Positions 42,345 to 51,616 of a stretch of 64,000 nt of DNA are shown piece by piece. Numbering within the stretch: the stretch's first letter is position 1; each line of letters opens with the position of its first letter. Source of the DNA: UBA9300 sp032260385 (GTDB taxonomy: Bacteria; Bacteroidota; Bacteroidia; Bacteroidales; VadinHA17). The translations under genes were made by a program, and so were the position numbers. Below the pieces are notes generated by a model. The model made no database searches, was not told the origin of the DNA, and worked only from the letters and a program-made list of their open reading frames with translations. Where the stretch lies: positions 12,487-76,486 of the forward strand of contig JAVVEL010000013.1 of NCBI GenBank assembly GCA_032260385.1, read 5' to 3'.

Positions 42345-44669
42345 TTATCTTCTCCGTGAAGAAATCACTGAAAACTCATACTCTGCGGGTGGCTCTGCCC
42401 CCATCAGGTGCTCCACGAAGTAATCCCACCGTTTACGCATCATATAGGGTTCATTGCTGAATCCATGACCCCTGTTTGGAAAGAGTATCAGGTCAAAATC
42501 CTTGTTTGCCGCTATCAGTTCATTAACAACAAGCAGGGTATTATAGTAAGGTACATTGGTGTCCATGGTGCCGTGGGCAAGAAGTAATTTTCCTTTAAGG
42601 TTCCCTGCCAGTAATTGGTTTGCCTGGTTATCATAGTTAGTGGTACCATCAGGATACTCTTCCAGCAGGCCCTGCCATTTCTCGCCCCAGTCATCCTCGT
42701 AGTTCCTGTTATCATGGTTACCGGCGCAGCTGACAGCAACCTTGAAAAAATCAGGATACCTCAGGATGGCATCAGTTGAAGCAAAGCCGCCGCCTGAACT
42801 GCCATATATCCCCACCTTATCTATATCAATCCACTTATACCTCTCTGCAAGTTGTTTCATTCCCGTTATCTGGTCGGGCAGACCATTATCTCCCATATTT
42901 CCATAGTAAGCCTCATGAAAGGATTTTGAACGCATGGGAGTGCCCATTGCATTTATGGCCACAACAATAAATCCAAGCTCAGCAATTGCCTGGTTATCAC
43001 CTCTTGAAGCATAAAAATCCATTGAGCGCACACTGCTTGACTGCGGTCCGGGATAGATATAATTTACTATCGGATATTTTTTTGACTCGTCAAAATCTGA
43101 AGGTTTAAACATCAGTCCATAGAGGTCGGTCTCACCATCCCTGGCTTTCACACTGAATGGAACGGGTGGCACCCATCCTTCAGCAATAAGGTCTGAAATA
43201 TCAGCTTTTTCCAGCTCCAGCGACTTATCCTCCATAGTGCTTTTGAGAAGTGCCACCGGTGGATCCACCGGGCTTGAATAACTATCCACAAAATAAGATC
43301 CCCCCGGGCTCATGCTTATACTGTGGGTGGCACTGTCGGGTGTATGAAGTTTTAACTCCGAGCCGTCAGTCTTAACGCTGTAAAGATACCTGAAGTAGGG
43401 GTCGCCCGGTTCGCGGCCGGCGCCGGTGAAGTATATTCTTTTATTCTCCCTGTCTATATGCAACACATCAAGCACTCTCCATTCTCCTTCGGTAATCGCG
43501 TTTTTCAGCTCACCTGTTTCGAGGTCGTGTAAATAAAGATGCCCCCAGTTGCTTTTCTGGGAATACCAGATAAATTCGTTTGTTTCGGGCAGTATATGCC
43601 AGTTTATCATACTGAAACCCGATTCAAAGAAGGTGTCCTCAGTTTCTTCCAGAACACTCCTTACATCTCCCGTAAAGGGATCGGCCACCCTCAGTATCCC
43701 GTTCTTATGGTCCCGTGAGGTTGAAACGAAAGCCAGGAGGGACCCGTCGGGACTCCATTCAACATCAGCAAATTGACTGCCTCCGGTTGCAATATGGTCT
43801 GTTATTGTCGACCTGTGCTGGTCAGCTTCCATTTTTAACCTTACTACTTCCTTTTTATCCACATGTATCACCACCCTGTGTATCCTGAAGATTACACTGT
43901 CTTCAGGAAGGGGATATTTCCATATCTCAGGTTCAGGGTGGCCAACTTTAGTGCTTGCCAGGTACATTTCACCCACTCCCCTGCCATTGTGCTGAAAAGT
44001 GGCAATCATACGTGAATCGGGCGACCATAACAGAACAGGTGTTTCACGGCGGGTCCACCCTGCATTGTTGGTTGCATAGCCAAAATCCTTTATACCGTCA
44101 GTTGTAAGTTGTGTTTCCCTGCCTGTATTCATATCCCTTATCCATAGGTTATAATCCCTGATAAATGCTGCTTTTGTATTGTCGGGTGACAGCACGGCAT
44201 TCCTTACATCATAGTTCTCACCTGTCTTTTTATTCAATATATTATTATCGATATCATATTCATAATCAATCCCTTCAACGGTGAAAGAGAGAGATGACAG
44301 GTCCTCTGAAAAATTTATGGAACGGAAAGGCAATTCACCAGCATTTAATTCCTCTCCCGTTTCCTGAGAAAGCAAACGAGCCAGCTCAACCTGGTCGAAA
44401 GCCCTTGTACTTTCCATGGATGATGCATCCACAAGAATAAATTCACTGCCACCGGGTGTTCTCTTGCTGTACCAGAAATGATTATCATCCAGCCACTGTG
44501 GCCTGATATCGGCATTATAAACGAACTGTGAAGTATGGGCGGAAAGCATTTTCTCAGCCCTCCTGTAATCGCTTTCCTCCAGTTTTTTTTCTTCGCCATT
44601 GTTAACACAGCCTGCCGCAAAAATCACTATGACGGCACTGATCATAAAAGAATTAAAGATATTTTTCAT
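42345..44669 (-). CDS. S9B dipeptidyl-peptidase IV-like lipoprotein
   Basis: This 774-residue protein has a lipobox FAAGC (Cys21). The DPP IV N-terminal propeller includes WTRRETPVLLWSPDSRMIAT and VVIHVDKKEV. The C-terminal hydrolase has the serine in GIYGSSGGGFASTDAIL, the aspartate in LAHGTMDTNVPYYNT and the histidine in FPNRGHGFSN. Unlike the GTSYGG peptidase at 34865, this follows the DPP IV type motif GxSxGG. It should remove N-terminal X-Pro/Ala dipeptides at the envelope. The gene is convergent with the regulator gene and stands alone. Confidence 0.9.
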   Translation of the reverse strand: MKNIFNSFMISAVIVIFAAGCVNNGEEKKLEESDYRRAEKMLSAHTSQFVYNADIRPQWLDDNHFWYSKRTPGGSEFILVDASSMESTRAFDQVELARLLSQETGEELNAGELPFRSINFSEDLSSLSFTVEGIDYEYDIDNNILNKKTGENYDVRNAVLSPDNTKAAFIRDYNLWIRDMNTGRETQLTTDGIKDFGYATNNAGWTRRETPVLLWSPDSRMIATFQHNGRGVGEMYLASTKVGHPEPEIWKYPLPEDSVIFRIHRVVIHVDKKEVVRLKMEADQHRSTITDHIATGGSQFADVEWSPDGSLLAFVSTSRDHKNGILRVADPFTGDVRSVLEETEDTFFESGFSMINWHILPETNEFIWYSQKSNWGHLYLHDLETGELKNAITEGEWRVLDVLHIDRENKRIYFTGAGREPGDPYFRYLYSVKTDGSELKLHTPDSATHSISMSPGGSYFVDSYSSPVDPPVALLKSTMEDKSLELEKADISDLIAEGWVPPVPFSVKARDGETDLYGLMFKPSDFDESKKYPIVNYIYPGPQSSSVRSMDFYASRGDNQAIAELGFIVVAINAMGTPMRSKSFHEAYYGNMGDNGLPDQITGMKQLAERYKWIDIDKVGIYGSSGGGFASTDAILRYPDFFKVAVSCAGNHDNRNYEDDWGEKWQGLLEEYPDGTTNYDNQANQLLAGNLKGKLLLAHGTMDTNVPYYNTLLVVNELIAANKDFDLILFPNRGHGFSNEPYMMRKRWDYFVEHLMGAEPPAEYEFSVISSRRR

Positions 44670-44779
44670 GAGTTTGGATAATTAATTTGAGATTGAATCT
44701 GAAAGTTAAGAATAATATCCTTAGCACCGTATGTTAAATAAAATGTATATTAGGGATGGAAAATTTAAAAAACAGCAAA

Positions 44780-46006
44780 ATGAACAGACTATCAGTTTTT
44801 ATTATGGCCTTCACAATTGCTCTGGCCTATTCATGCGGAACAGGTAATGAGAAAGAAAGTAAACTACAGGTTGAAAACTACTTTTCAGTCGACAGCTCGG
44901 AAATAGCCATAATGGCATATTATATGGCAAGGAACAATTATGACCCTTCGGAAATACCGGTCGGGAAACTCACCCATATCATATTTTCATTCACGGAAGT
45001 GATAGATAACAAAATGGAATTCCGTGGTCCTGAATCAGGACAAAGGTTAAAGGAACTGGTACTGCAGAAACAGAGGAATCCCGGCCTGAAAGTTATGGTT
45101 GCATGTGGCGGATGGGGAGGTTCGGGAGGTTTTTCCGATATGGCTGCTTCAGCAGAAAACCGTCATTTATTCGTACAGAGTGTGATTGATTTCATCAATG
45201 AATATAATCTTGATGGTCTGGATATTGACTGGGAATACCCCGGTTTGCCCGGTATAGGTAATCCCTTCCGCCCGGAAGACAGGGAAAATTTTACATCCCT
45301 CATGAAAGAGTTACGCGAGGCAATGGATGCTACGGGTAAAAAGCTTACCCTGACCTTTGCAGCAGCAGGCTGGGATAAGTTCTTCGAAAATATTGAAACC
45401 CTCGAGGTGATGAAATATGCAGATTATATGAATCTTATGACCTACGACTTTGTTGGGGGGCACCAACCTTATACAGCCCACCATACAAACCTGGGCCTCG
45501 TCAGCCTGGCTGACCTGGAAGGAACTGATTATCTGGAGTATATAAATGACAGCATAATAAGCAAGGAGCAAACAGACTGGCAACCAAGATCAATAGAAGG
45601 TATAATTGATTTTTGCACCGGACTGGGGGTTGACAGGCAACAACTGATAATAGGAGCTGCTTTTTACGGCAAGGCATGGAAGGTTGAAACAAGGGAAAAC
45701 AACGGACTTTACCAGGCCACACGGGGACCACAGTCGGGCTGGCCCTCATATGCCGCCATAAGGGACAGCATGGAGAATAAGAACGGCTATACTGTATACC
45801 GCGATGAGAAGGCCAGGGCACCTTATATTTTCAATGAGTCAGACAGCCTCTTCATCACGTTTGACGACACTTTGTCGGTGAGGCTGAAAGCAAGGTATGC
45901 AATGGACAATAAACTTGGTGGCATTATGTTCTGGGAACAGTCGCAGGATACAAAGGACGGCAAGGGCCTCCTGGATGCAATCTTTAGCGTGGCAGGGAAC
46001 CGGTAG
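44780..46006 (+). CDS. GH18 family glycoside hydrolase (chitinase-like) lipoprotein
   Basis: Starting at ATG 44780 (408 residues), the protein has a lipoprotein signal (ALAYSC). The GH18 TIM barrel follows with AYYMARNNYDPSEI, HIIFSFTEV, VMVACGGWGGSGGF and the catalytic motif LDGLDIDWEYPGLPG (Asp-x-x-Asp-x-Asp-x-Glu). MNLMTYDFVGG and GAAFYGKAW are further barrel motifs. It should hydrolyse chitin or related beta-1,4-GlcNAc polymers, or act on host glycans as some GH18 enzymes do. There are no carbohydrate-binding modules. Confidence 0.93.
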   Translation: MNRLSVFIMAFTIALAYSCGTGNEKESKLQVENYFSVDSSEIAIMAYYMARNNYDPSEIPVGKLTHIIFSFTEVIDNKMEFRGPESGQRLKELVLQKQRNPGLKVMVACGGWGGSGGFSDMAASAENRHLFVQSVIDFINEYNLDGLDIDWEYPGLPGIGNPFRPEDRENFTSLMKELREAMDATGKKLTLTFAAAGWDKFFENIETLEVMKYADYMNLMTYDFVGGHQPYTAHHTNLGLVSLADLEGTDYLEYINDSIISKEQTDWQPRSIEGIIDFCTGLGVDRQQLIIGAAFYGKAWKVETRENNGLYQATRGPQSGWPSYAAIRDSMENKNGYTVYRDEKARAPYIFNESDSLFITFDDTLSVRLKARYAMDNKLGGIMFWEQSQDTKDGKGLLDAIFSVAGNR

Positions 46007-46028
46007 GAATGAGTACCTGCCAGTGTAT

Positions 46029-46063
46029 ACATGCTGAAAGCATGTGAGGACTGCGAGATCGCA
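46029..46063. other. Two adjacent short hairpins between convergent genes
   Basis: ACATGC (46029-46034) pairs with GCATGT (46040-46045) around TGAAA. TGCGA (46052-46056) can pair with TCGCA (46059-46063). They lie in a 110-base G-rich spacer between GH18 and the lipoprotein gene. No U-tract follows, so they are not clear terminators. Confidence 0.4.
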
Positions 46064-46117
46064 AGCGGCTGGTGATTGTGGCTGTTGAGGGCGAGCAAAT
46101 GAGAGGCTGGAGGTAAA

Positions 46118-46510
46118 CTAGAACAGCTCCTTGGGGAATAATACATCTTCTCCCCTCACGGCTCCGTGTAAACGGTAAAATACCTCACCGTTGTTTGATT
46201 CCAGAAAATAGCTCCACTGATCAATCCCGGGATTATCCGAGTGAGTTCTTCTTATATAAAGACGCTCATTAATATTTAATTTCAGTTCACCCTTTATATA
46301 AATTCCTATTTTACCATAGTTGGGCTCCATTGTGGTTTTTAGCCACACAACATCAGGATCGAGCAATCCTTCTCCTTTCACACGGCGGTGATCAACAAGG
46401 TTACCCACGTATTTCCGGGTAACCATAAGCTGGTCCTGCTGCATGCCCGGTTCACTGACTGAGCATGATGCTATTAATGTTATGATCAAAGCAAGGTATA
46501 ATATCCTCAT
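46118..46510 (-). CDS. Small hypothetical lipoprotein
   Basis: This 130-residue protein begins MRILYLALIITLIASC, a clear lipoprotein signal (Cys16). The mature part is about 110 residues and looks beta-rich (KIGIYIKGELKLNINERLYIRR, EVFYRLHGAVRGEDVLF). I do not recognise the family. It is convergent with the GH18 gene and lies 100 bases downstream of the small basic-protein gene. Confidence 0.65.
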   Translation of the reverse strand: MRILYLALIITLIASCSVSEPGMQQDQLMVTRKYVGNLVDHRRVKGEGLLDPDVVWLKTTMEPNYGKIGIYIKGELKLNINERLYIRRTHSDNPGIDQWSYFLESNNGEVFYRLHGAVRGEDVLFPKELF

Positions 46511-46610
46511 CCTTCTCTTTTTTATTAAAAGAAGATTTTATATCAAAGTTAATAAATGCATTTGATTAAGCTACAACAGGAATATATTTTTTTGTAACTC
46601 TTCCCCGGAT

Positions 46611-46832
46611 TTAAATCTCGATATCTTCAGGATCAATATCTTCTTTCGCTCGCGGATCAGGCGGAGTAGAACTTATTACTCCATTTTTATCCACATAAGC
46701 GATCATGTCTTTAAGATCGCTCTTCTTATCACTGTCTTTTTTGGCTAACCTTTTTTCAGCTTTTTCCTTTCTCTTTTTAGCCTTCTTGTTTCTTACGTCT
46801 TTCTTTTTAAATGTTTCCTGTGATCTTCCCAT
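46611..46832 (-). CDS. Small basic protein of the cold-shock cluster
   Basis: This 73-residue protein begins MGRSQETFKKKDVRNKKAKK, is strongly basic for the first 45 residues and ends with an acidic tail (IAYVDKNGVISSTPPDP, then EDIDPEDIEI). In Bacteroidota the same N-terminal motif is found alone or in front of a cold-shock domain. It is probably RNA associated. It is the last gene of the group with RRM, cold-shock protein and sigma factor. The exact function is unknown. Confidence 0.75.
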   Translation of the reverse strand: MGRSQETFKKKDVRNKKAKKRKEKAEKRLAKKDSDKKSDLKDMIAYVDKNGVISSTPPDPRAKEDIDPEDIEI

Positions 46833-46888
46833 AAGTATCTCCTGTCAGATTTATTACTATAGTTGCTTGACTGCCGGTATTTTCAATA

Positions 46889-47755
46889 TCAATCGCCGAA
46901 TAATTCAACATTATCCTTAAGCATATGTTTGAGCTTGGAAAGACCCTTGCTCCTTATCTGCCTTACTCTTTCAGATGACATACCGTATTTATCAGCTATA
47001 TCCTGGAGAGACCAGGTAGTGTTGCTGTCGAGGCCAAAAGACATGTTCAATATTGCAGCTTCCCTATGGTTGAGTTTTGCCAGTGCCCGTCTTATGTTTA
47101 TCATGAGCGACTCATTCATCAGCCCGTTATCAGGAGGTGATTCGCTTTCATTCTGTACCGTATCGTAGAGACTGAAGTTATCATCGTAATCGCCACCAAC
47201 AGGCATATCGAAAGAAACCTGCCTGTTTTTTATCCTGTTGGCCGTTTTAATATTTTCGTTCTTTACATCCAGGAAATGTGCCAGTTCATCGTCTGTTGGC
47301 TCCCTTTCATACATCTGTTCGAGATAGGGTATGGCTTTTTTTATTTTATTTATTGCCGCTATCCTGTTAAGGGGTAAACGCACAATTCTTGTCTGGTCTG
47401 ATATGGCCTGCACAATTGACTGGCGTATCCACCATACTGCATAGGAAATAAATTTAAAACCCCTGGAGGCATCAAATAGCCTGGCAGCTTTAACCAGGCC
47501 TATATTGCCCTCATTAATGAGATCGGGCAATGACAGGCCCTGGTTCTGATATTGTTTGGCAACTGATATTACAAACCTCAGGTTGGCAAGCACCAGCCTT
47601 TCAAGTGCTGCTGTATCGCCCTTCCTGATTCTGGCAGCCAGTTCAACTTCTTCCTCAGCACTTACCATGGGGTAATTGCTGATCTCGTTGAAATACCTGT
47701 TTATTGATTCCTCATTCCTGGGAGTTAATTGTTTGCTTATTACCAGTTGCCGCAT
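46889..47755 (-). CDS. RpoD-like sigma-70 factor (primary or group 2)
   Basis: This 288-residue protein has sigma regions 1.2 (RYFNEISNYPMVSAEEEVEL), 2 (LVLANLRFVISVAKQYQNQG, LSLPDLINEGNIGLVKAA, FKFISYAVWWIRQSIVQA), 3 (RIVRLPLNRIAAINKIKKAI) and 4 (LNHREAAILNMSFGLD, MSSERVRQIRSKGLSKLKHM). Length and layout match the short Bacteroidota RpoD. However, region 4 and the 3.1-3.2 stretch depart from the primary factor consensus, so it may be a group 2 paralogue. Its neighbours are RRM and cold-shock genes, suggesting a role in temperature or growth adaptation. Confidence 0.85.
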   Translation of the reverse strand: MRQLVISKQLTPRNEESINRYFNEISNYPMVSAEEEVELAARIRKGDTAALERLVLANLRFVISVAKQYQNQGLSLPDLINEGNIGLVKAARLFDASRGFKFISYAVWWIRQSIVQAISDQTRIVRLPLNRIAAINKIKKAIPYLEQMYEREPTDDELAHFLDVKNENIKTANRIKNRQVSFDMPVGGDYDDNFSLYDTVQNESESPPDNGLMNESLMINIRRALAKLNHREAAILNMSFGLDSNTTWSLQDIADKYGMSSERVRQIRSKGLSKLKHMLKDNVELFGD

Positions 47756-47766
47756 TTAATAATATT

Positions 47767-47964
47767 CTAAGCTGATTTTACATCATAAGCTACAAGGCCT
47801 TTATCACCCTGCTTCACTTCAAAAACAACTTCCTGATCGGTTTGAAGTATATCATACGAATCGAGCAGACCCGTACGGTGTACAAATATGTCTTCCCCGC
47901 TTTCAGATTTAATGAAACCAAATCCCTTGGTCTCATCATACCATTTTACTTTTCCTTTAAACAT
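47767..47964 (-). CDS. Cold-shock domain protein (CspA type)
   Basis: This 65-residue single CSD binds single-stranded nucleic acids. The RNP1 motif is KGFGFIKSE and RNP2 is DIFVHRT, after the start MFKGKVKWYDETKGF. It acts as an RNA chaperone in the cytoplasm. It lies 11 bases upstream of the sigma gene and 17 bases downstream of the RRM gene, so the three probably share a transcript. Confidence 0.95.
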   Translation of the reverse strand: MFKGKVKWYDETKGFGFIKSESGEDIFVHRTGLLDSYDILQTDQEVVFEVKQGDKGLVAYDVKSA

Positions 47965-47981
47965 TATTCTCTTATTGAATA

Positions 47982-48236
47982 TTAATATCTTGTTTTCCTG
48001 GGTTTTGCCTCATTGACGACAATTTCCCTGTTTTCCATTACAGACCCGTTAAGATCTTTAATTGCTTCATTAGCCTCAGAATCATCATCCATTTCGACAA
48101 AGCCAAAGCCCTTGCTTCTGCCACTGAACTTGTCAGTAATTATTTTTGCAGAGCTTACTGTTCCGTATTCTTCGAATACTTTTTGAAGATCATCTTCATT
48201 TACCTTGAAATCAAGGTTTCCTACATAAATGTTCAT
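47982..48236 (-). CDS. RRM RNA-binding protein
   Basis: This 84-residue protein has a single RNA recognition motif. RNP2 is IYVGNLDF at residues 2-9 and RNP1 is KGFGFVEM. The C-terminal tail KPRKTRY is basic. Bacterial proteins of this type (Rbp family in cyanobacteria, also common in Bacteroidota) are cold induced. It is the first gene of the cluster and is preceded by a leader of about 230 bases without ORFs. Confidence 0.93.
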   Translation of the reverse strand: MNIYVGNLDFKVNEDDLQKVFEEYGTVSSAKIITDKFSGRSKGFGFVEMDDDSEANEAIKDLNGSVMENREIVVNEAKPRKTRY

Positions 48237-48483
48237 TTTGTTTGTTATTTAATTAGTTACATTCATATTACCCGGGTGGTCTTTATGCGCTTTCACCCTT
48301 CCCCCGGATCAGATAACCGGTCCCGGATTATAAGGCAGTGCAGCACATGCAGATTCAACAGAACCTGGTAAGATGATTAATAATAAAATTTAGGATTTAA
48401 AAAAAAGTGCCGGGATTAATAAAAAAGTGAAAGATAATTTTGTTAAAAGCGCCATTCTCAAATCAGAAATTTTTGCAAAGATA
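48237..48483 (-). promoter_or_regulatory. Long 5' leader and -7 element of the RRM/cold-shock operon
   Basis: The 390-base interval between the RRM gene and the lipoprotein gene at 48626 has no coding sequence. On the minus strand a perfect TATCTTTG occurs at 48483-48476. A start near 48469 would leave a leader of about 230 bases, rich in A and T runs and including a GC-rich part (about 48270-48330, with CCGGATC and CCGGTCCCGGAT words). Cold-shock mRNAs often carry such long structured leaders. No -33 match is visible. Confidence 0.35.
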
Positions 48484-48625
48484 CGCATAATAATCCAGAT
48501 AGCAGCATTTTGTCATTCATTCTCCTGTTCATGGCATAAAATAACCATTATTAATTGCTTCATTATAAAATATTTATTAATTTTATACATGTCCTTTTGC
48601 CTTACCCACCAAAACTCCTAATAAT

Positions 48626-49657
48626 ATGAAAAGGTATATTTCACTTTCTGCAGCTTTAATGGTTCTCCTGGTATGGGGATGCTCAAAAACCGGGAATGAT
48701 ACCCTCTTACTTAAATATTCCCTTGAAAGGAATGTTGCCGATATTAACAGCGCTGTTAATTATATCTCAACTACAAAAGCTTACGAGATTCTGAGTGCCA
48801 GTTCTACGGTCTATAAATGCGAAGAGGGTTTCCGGGACAGTATAGACCTTGATCTTATTGCAGGCATCTATGAATTTCAACCCGATATGGTCAATTACAG
48901 TATGTTCTTCATCCCGTACAAGCTCTTTGAAAAAACTGGTGAATCAGACAGGATGATTGTTAATATGCCATATAAGCTCATTTATCATCCGGAATACCTC
49001 TATAATATTAATCCCTTTGATACACTGCTTGAAAATGATTTCACAATAAACGCCTCTGATTATCACCTCTATTATTCATGGGGCAGCAAGTACGATTATA
49101 AGCTCACAGCTGATTTCTCCTTTGATACTGAAGATATCGGAACACTTGACATTGTATCTGCTGATGAGGAGGAAGCAGGCCTTTCATACACCTCGGAATA
49201 TACATTTAATGAGGGCTTTAAGATTGGTGTTGGTTTTCAGTCGGGCGATTCTGCCGTTTCATATTTCGACCTTAAACAGGATGATCTTATCCTTCTCAGG
49301 GAAAGCATGACCCGGGTAAAAAATGCTTCTGGCGAAAAAGAAATTAAATACGTGCTTACCATAGGCAATATTGATATTGTAAAAGGCACGGGCATCGATT
49401 CGATACAGGTTTACCTTGACGGTGTTCTCCAACAGGAAGCAGGTGCCGTAATAATCGACACAAACTATTACGGCGCATCAATAAGGCATGAAAGGGATAT
49501 CCTTCTTACCCTTGATGATGGCACCACGGTAAAGCTTGGCGACATGCTTAAACCTGCAAAAAAAGCACTTGCAATCCTGGTTGATTCACTGCACAGTATG
49601 AATTTTGCAAGCTATATTATCAATTATATTGCAGTAAGCATTTATTACCATTCGTGA
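48626..49657 (+). CDS. Hypothetical lipoprotein
   Basis: This 343-residue protein has a lipoprotein signal ending VWGC (Cys19). The rest is mostly beta-strand-like with alternating aromatic residues (YHLYYSWGSKYDYKLTADFS, SYTSEYTFNEGFKIGVGF) and a C-terminal hydrophobic helix region. I do not recognise the family. It precedes the YidD cassette by about 240 bases and could be transcribed separately. Confidence 0.65.
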   Translation: MKRYISLSAALMVLLVWGCSKTGNDTLLLKYSLERNVADINSAVNYISTTKAYEILSASSTVYKCEEGFRDSIDLDLIAGIYEFQPDMVNYSMFFIPYKLFEKTGESDRMIVNMPYKLIYHPEYLYNINPFDTLLENDFTINASDYHLYYSWGSKYDYKLTADFSFDTEDIGTLDIVSADEEEAGLSYTSEYTFNEGFKIGVGFQSGDSAVSYFDLKQDDLILLRESMTRVKNASGEKEIKYVLTIGNIDIVKGTGIDSIQVYLDGVLQQEAGAVIIDTNYYGASIRHERDILLTLDDGTTVKLGDMLKPAKKALAILVDSLHSMNFASYIINYIAVSIYYHS

Positions 49658-49900
49658 TGAATGCATTGCTTTAATGTATAATTTAATATGGGGCTTTACA
49701 GACCTGTACTGCGATATATTGGCTGGTTCTTTTATTGTCTGAATCATGAATTTTTTTTTATAATCATCATTCAAATCAAGGATTATATCAAAAAAAAACT
49801 ATATTTGAGAGACAAAACAAATAAACAATGGTTTAACTTACCCGGACAGAATCCGGGACAGGAATAAATATTGAGTATCACAGACCTAAAATCGAAACCT

Positions 49901-50392
49901 ATGAAAAAAACCCTCTTGAAAAGCATGAGCATAGTGTTGTCAGCAGTTCTGCTCCTGGCACAAACCCATGTTCTCTCTGCTAAAACTATCACTACCGGAA
50001 TTCCGAGTATTGAAGAATCAGTTTTCAGTATTGATGAAAATGATATGGACATGGCATTAAGCGAATTAAATGAACTGGACAGCTATTTAAGCATGAATGA
50101 AGGTGTAAGCTACGCGGATCTGGAAGCAAGCGGAAGTGACCTGATAGTAAATATCAGTGATATTTCTGCTCCTCTTGGCCTGGCACAGGAAGGTGAACCG
50201 CCACTGGGCATTCCGGCCTTCTGGTGGGGATGTCTTCTGGGATGGGTAGGATTATTGCTGGTTTATATCATGACTGACCAGGATAAAGCCCAGACCAAGA
50301 AAGCATTCACAGGCTGCCTTATAAGTTCAATTGCAGGACTTGTTTTATATGGAGTATATTATGGCCTCGTAATCGGAACCTGGACAAATTAA
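49901..50392 (+). CDS. Exported small protein with two C-terminal membrane segments
   Basis: From ATG 49901 (163 residues) there is a signal peptide (about 1-27). An acidic disordered middle follows (VFSIDENDMDMALSELNELD). The C-terminal part has two hydrophobic helices around GIPAFWWGCLLGWVGLLLVY and CLISSIAGLVLYGVYYGLVI, separated by the basic loop TDQDKAQTKKAF. The pattern LGIPxFxWG...GW recurs in uncharacterised Bacteroidota proteins. It is the first gene of the YidD cassette. Confidence 0.7.
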   Translation: MKKTLLKSMSIVLSAVLLLAQTHVLSAKTITTGIPSIEESVFSIDENDMDMALSELNELDSYLSMNEGVSYADLEASGSDLIVNISDISAPLGLAQEGEPPLGIPAFWWGCLLGWVGLLLVYIMTDQDKAQTKKAFTGCLISSIAGLVLYGVYYGLVIGTWTN

Positions 50393-50520
50393 CAGGAAGT
50401 GAAAATTTTAAGGTAAAAATTAAGCAAATATCTTAGGTAAATGGAAGATGCCTGCAATTTCTGCGGCATCTTTTGTTTATTTAATCAATACTGTATTAAT
50501 TTACGGCAAAATCAATTTTA

Positions 50521-51198
50521 ATGTTCAAACATCTGTGCATTTTACTGTTTACAAGCCTGGCTGTTAATGTGCCAGGATATGGCCAGGATTATTTCAGGAT
50601 AAAGGCAGATATATCTGTTAAAATTAGTAATACTGATGGGACAAAAAGCCTTACCAGGGCAACTGTATACTACGATAAAAATATAAAGGAACTGATTTAT
50701 GATATATATTTCCCGCAGGAAGAAAAATGGATAAGTAAGGATACCAGCCTGTTTAAATACAATAAAGACAGTTTAATCCAGAGAATTACCATCCCTCCTC
50801 TGAACGAATTTACGGTTTTCCACCTGGCACTTAATACCGGATTAAATGATTACGGATTAAGGAAAACAAACTATAGCCTGAGTAAGGTCGAAAAAAAAGG
50901 AGACATGGTGCTTTCTTACTGGAAAATCCCTGAACAACTAAACCTTCCTATAGACCATGTGGTAATTGCAAAAAAAGACAGCAGGCTTGAAAGCGTCATA
51001 ATGGTAGGTGAAGACCAGGAGATTCTTAGCAAGCAATTCTTCAGGAACTATATCAAAATGGATGCTTTTGAATTCCCCGGCCAGATAATCCAGATTACTT
51101 ATGACAGTATGGGTAAAGAAAATTACCAGGTGACCGAGTTCAGTAATGTAAAAGTGAATGACCTGGCAAATACTCAATTATACCATTTCAAACAATAG
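50521..51198 (+). CDS. Exported LolA-fold-like protein
   Basis: This 225-residue protein has a signal peptide (ending GYGQ) and beta strands (FRIKADISVKISNTDGTKSL, ATVYYDKNIKELIYDIYFP, DGLLFKYNK-like SLFKYNKDSLIQ). The fold pattern of strands wrapped around short helices recalls LolA/outer-membrane lipoprotein-sorting proteins (VIMVGEDQEILSKQFFRNY). Sequence identity to LolA is not evident by eye, so this is a fold-level guess. It is the second gene of the cassette. Confidence 0.55.
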   Translation: MFKHLCILLFTSLAVNVPGYGQDYFRIKADISVKISNTDGTKSLTRATVYYDKNIKELIYDIYFPQEEKWISKDTSLFKYNKDSLIQRITIPPLNEFTVFHLALNTGLNDYGLRKTNYSLSKVEKKGDMVLSYWKIPEQLNLPIDHVVIAKKDSRLESVIMVGEDQEILSKQFFRNYIKMDAFEFPGQIIQITYDSMGKENYQVTEFSNVKVNDLANTQLYHFKQ

Positions 51199-51205
51199 AA
51201 TTTCT

Positions 51206-51616
51206 ATGAATGGAAAAATACTTCTGACCGGTCTTTTTCTAGTCTCAGGCCTGGTCTCAATCCCGGGCATAAATGCCCAATCCCTCTATGATCATGAACT
51301 GGCAACATTATATAATAAGTCAGATACGTCACAGAGCGATTACACCGAACCACTCAGGGAAGCAAAAAATGAAATTGATATTACCATATCTGCATTCTTC
51401 TTGTTTTATAAAACATTCATTTCTTCACAGGATATGCCAACATGCGTTTTTACACCCTCCTGCTCGGTATATACAGTCCAGGCCTTTCAAAAGAAAGGTT
51501 TATTGCTGGGATGGCTCAGCACTTTCGACAGGCTTTCCCGGTGTCATGGTCTTGTAAACCCTGTTCACTATCACTTTGATACAAATAAAATGCGCTTTTA
51601 TGATCCGGTCCGTTAG
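51206..51616 (+). CDS. yidD: Secreted YidD-domain protein
   Basis: From ATG 51206 (136 residues) the protein has a signal peptide (about 1-23, IPGINAQ). It then carries the YidD domain: AFFLFYKTFISSQD, TCVFTPSCSVYTVQAFQKKG and LLGWLSTFDRLSRCHGL (conserved Cys and RLxRC). YidD normally sits at the cytoplasmic face and helps YidC insert membrane proteins. This version carries an export signal, which differs from the usual form. It overlaps the next gene by 17 bases. Confidence 0.9.
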   Translation: MNGKILLTGLFLVSGLVSIPGINAQSLYDHELATLYNKSDTSQSDYTEPLREAKNEIDITISAFFLFYKTFISSQDMPTCVFTPSCSVYTVQAFQKKGLLLGWLSTFDRLSRCHGLVNPVHYHFDTNKMRFYDPVR

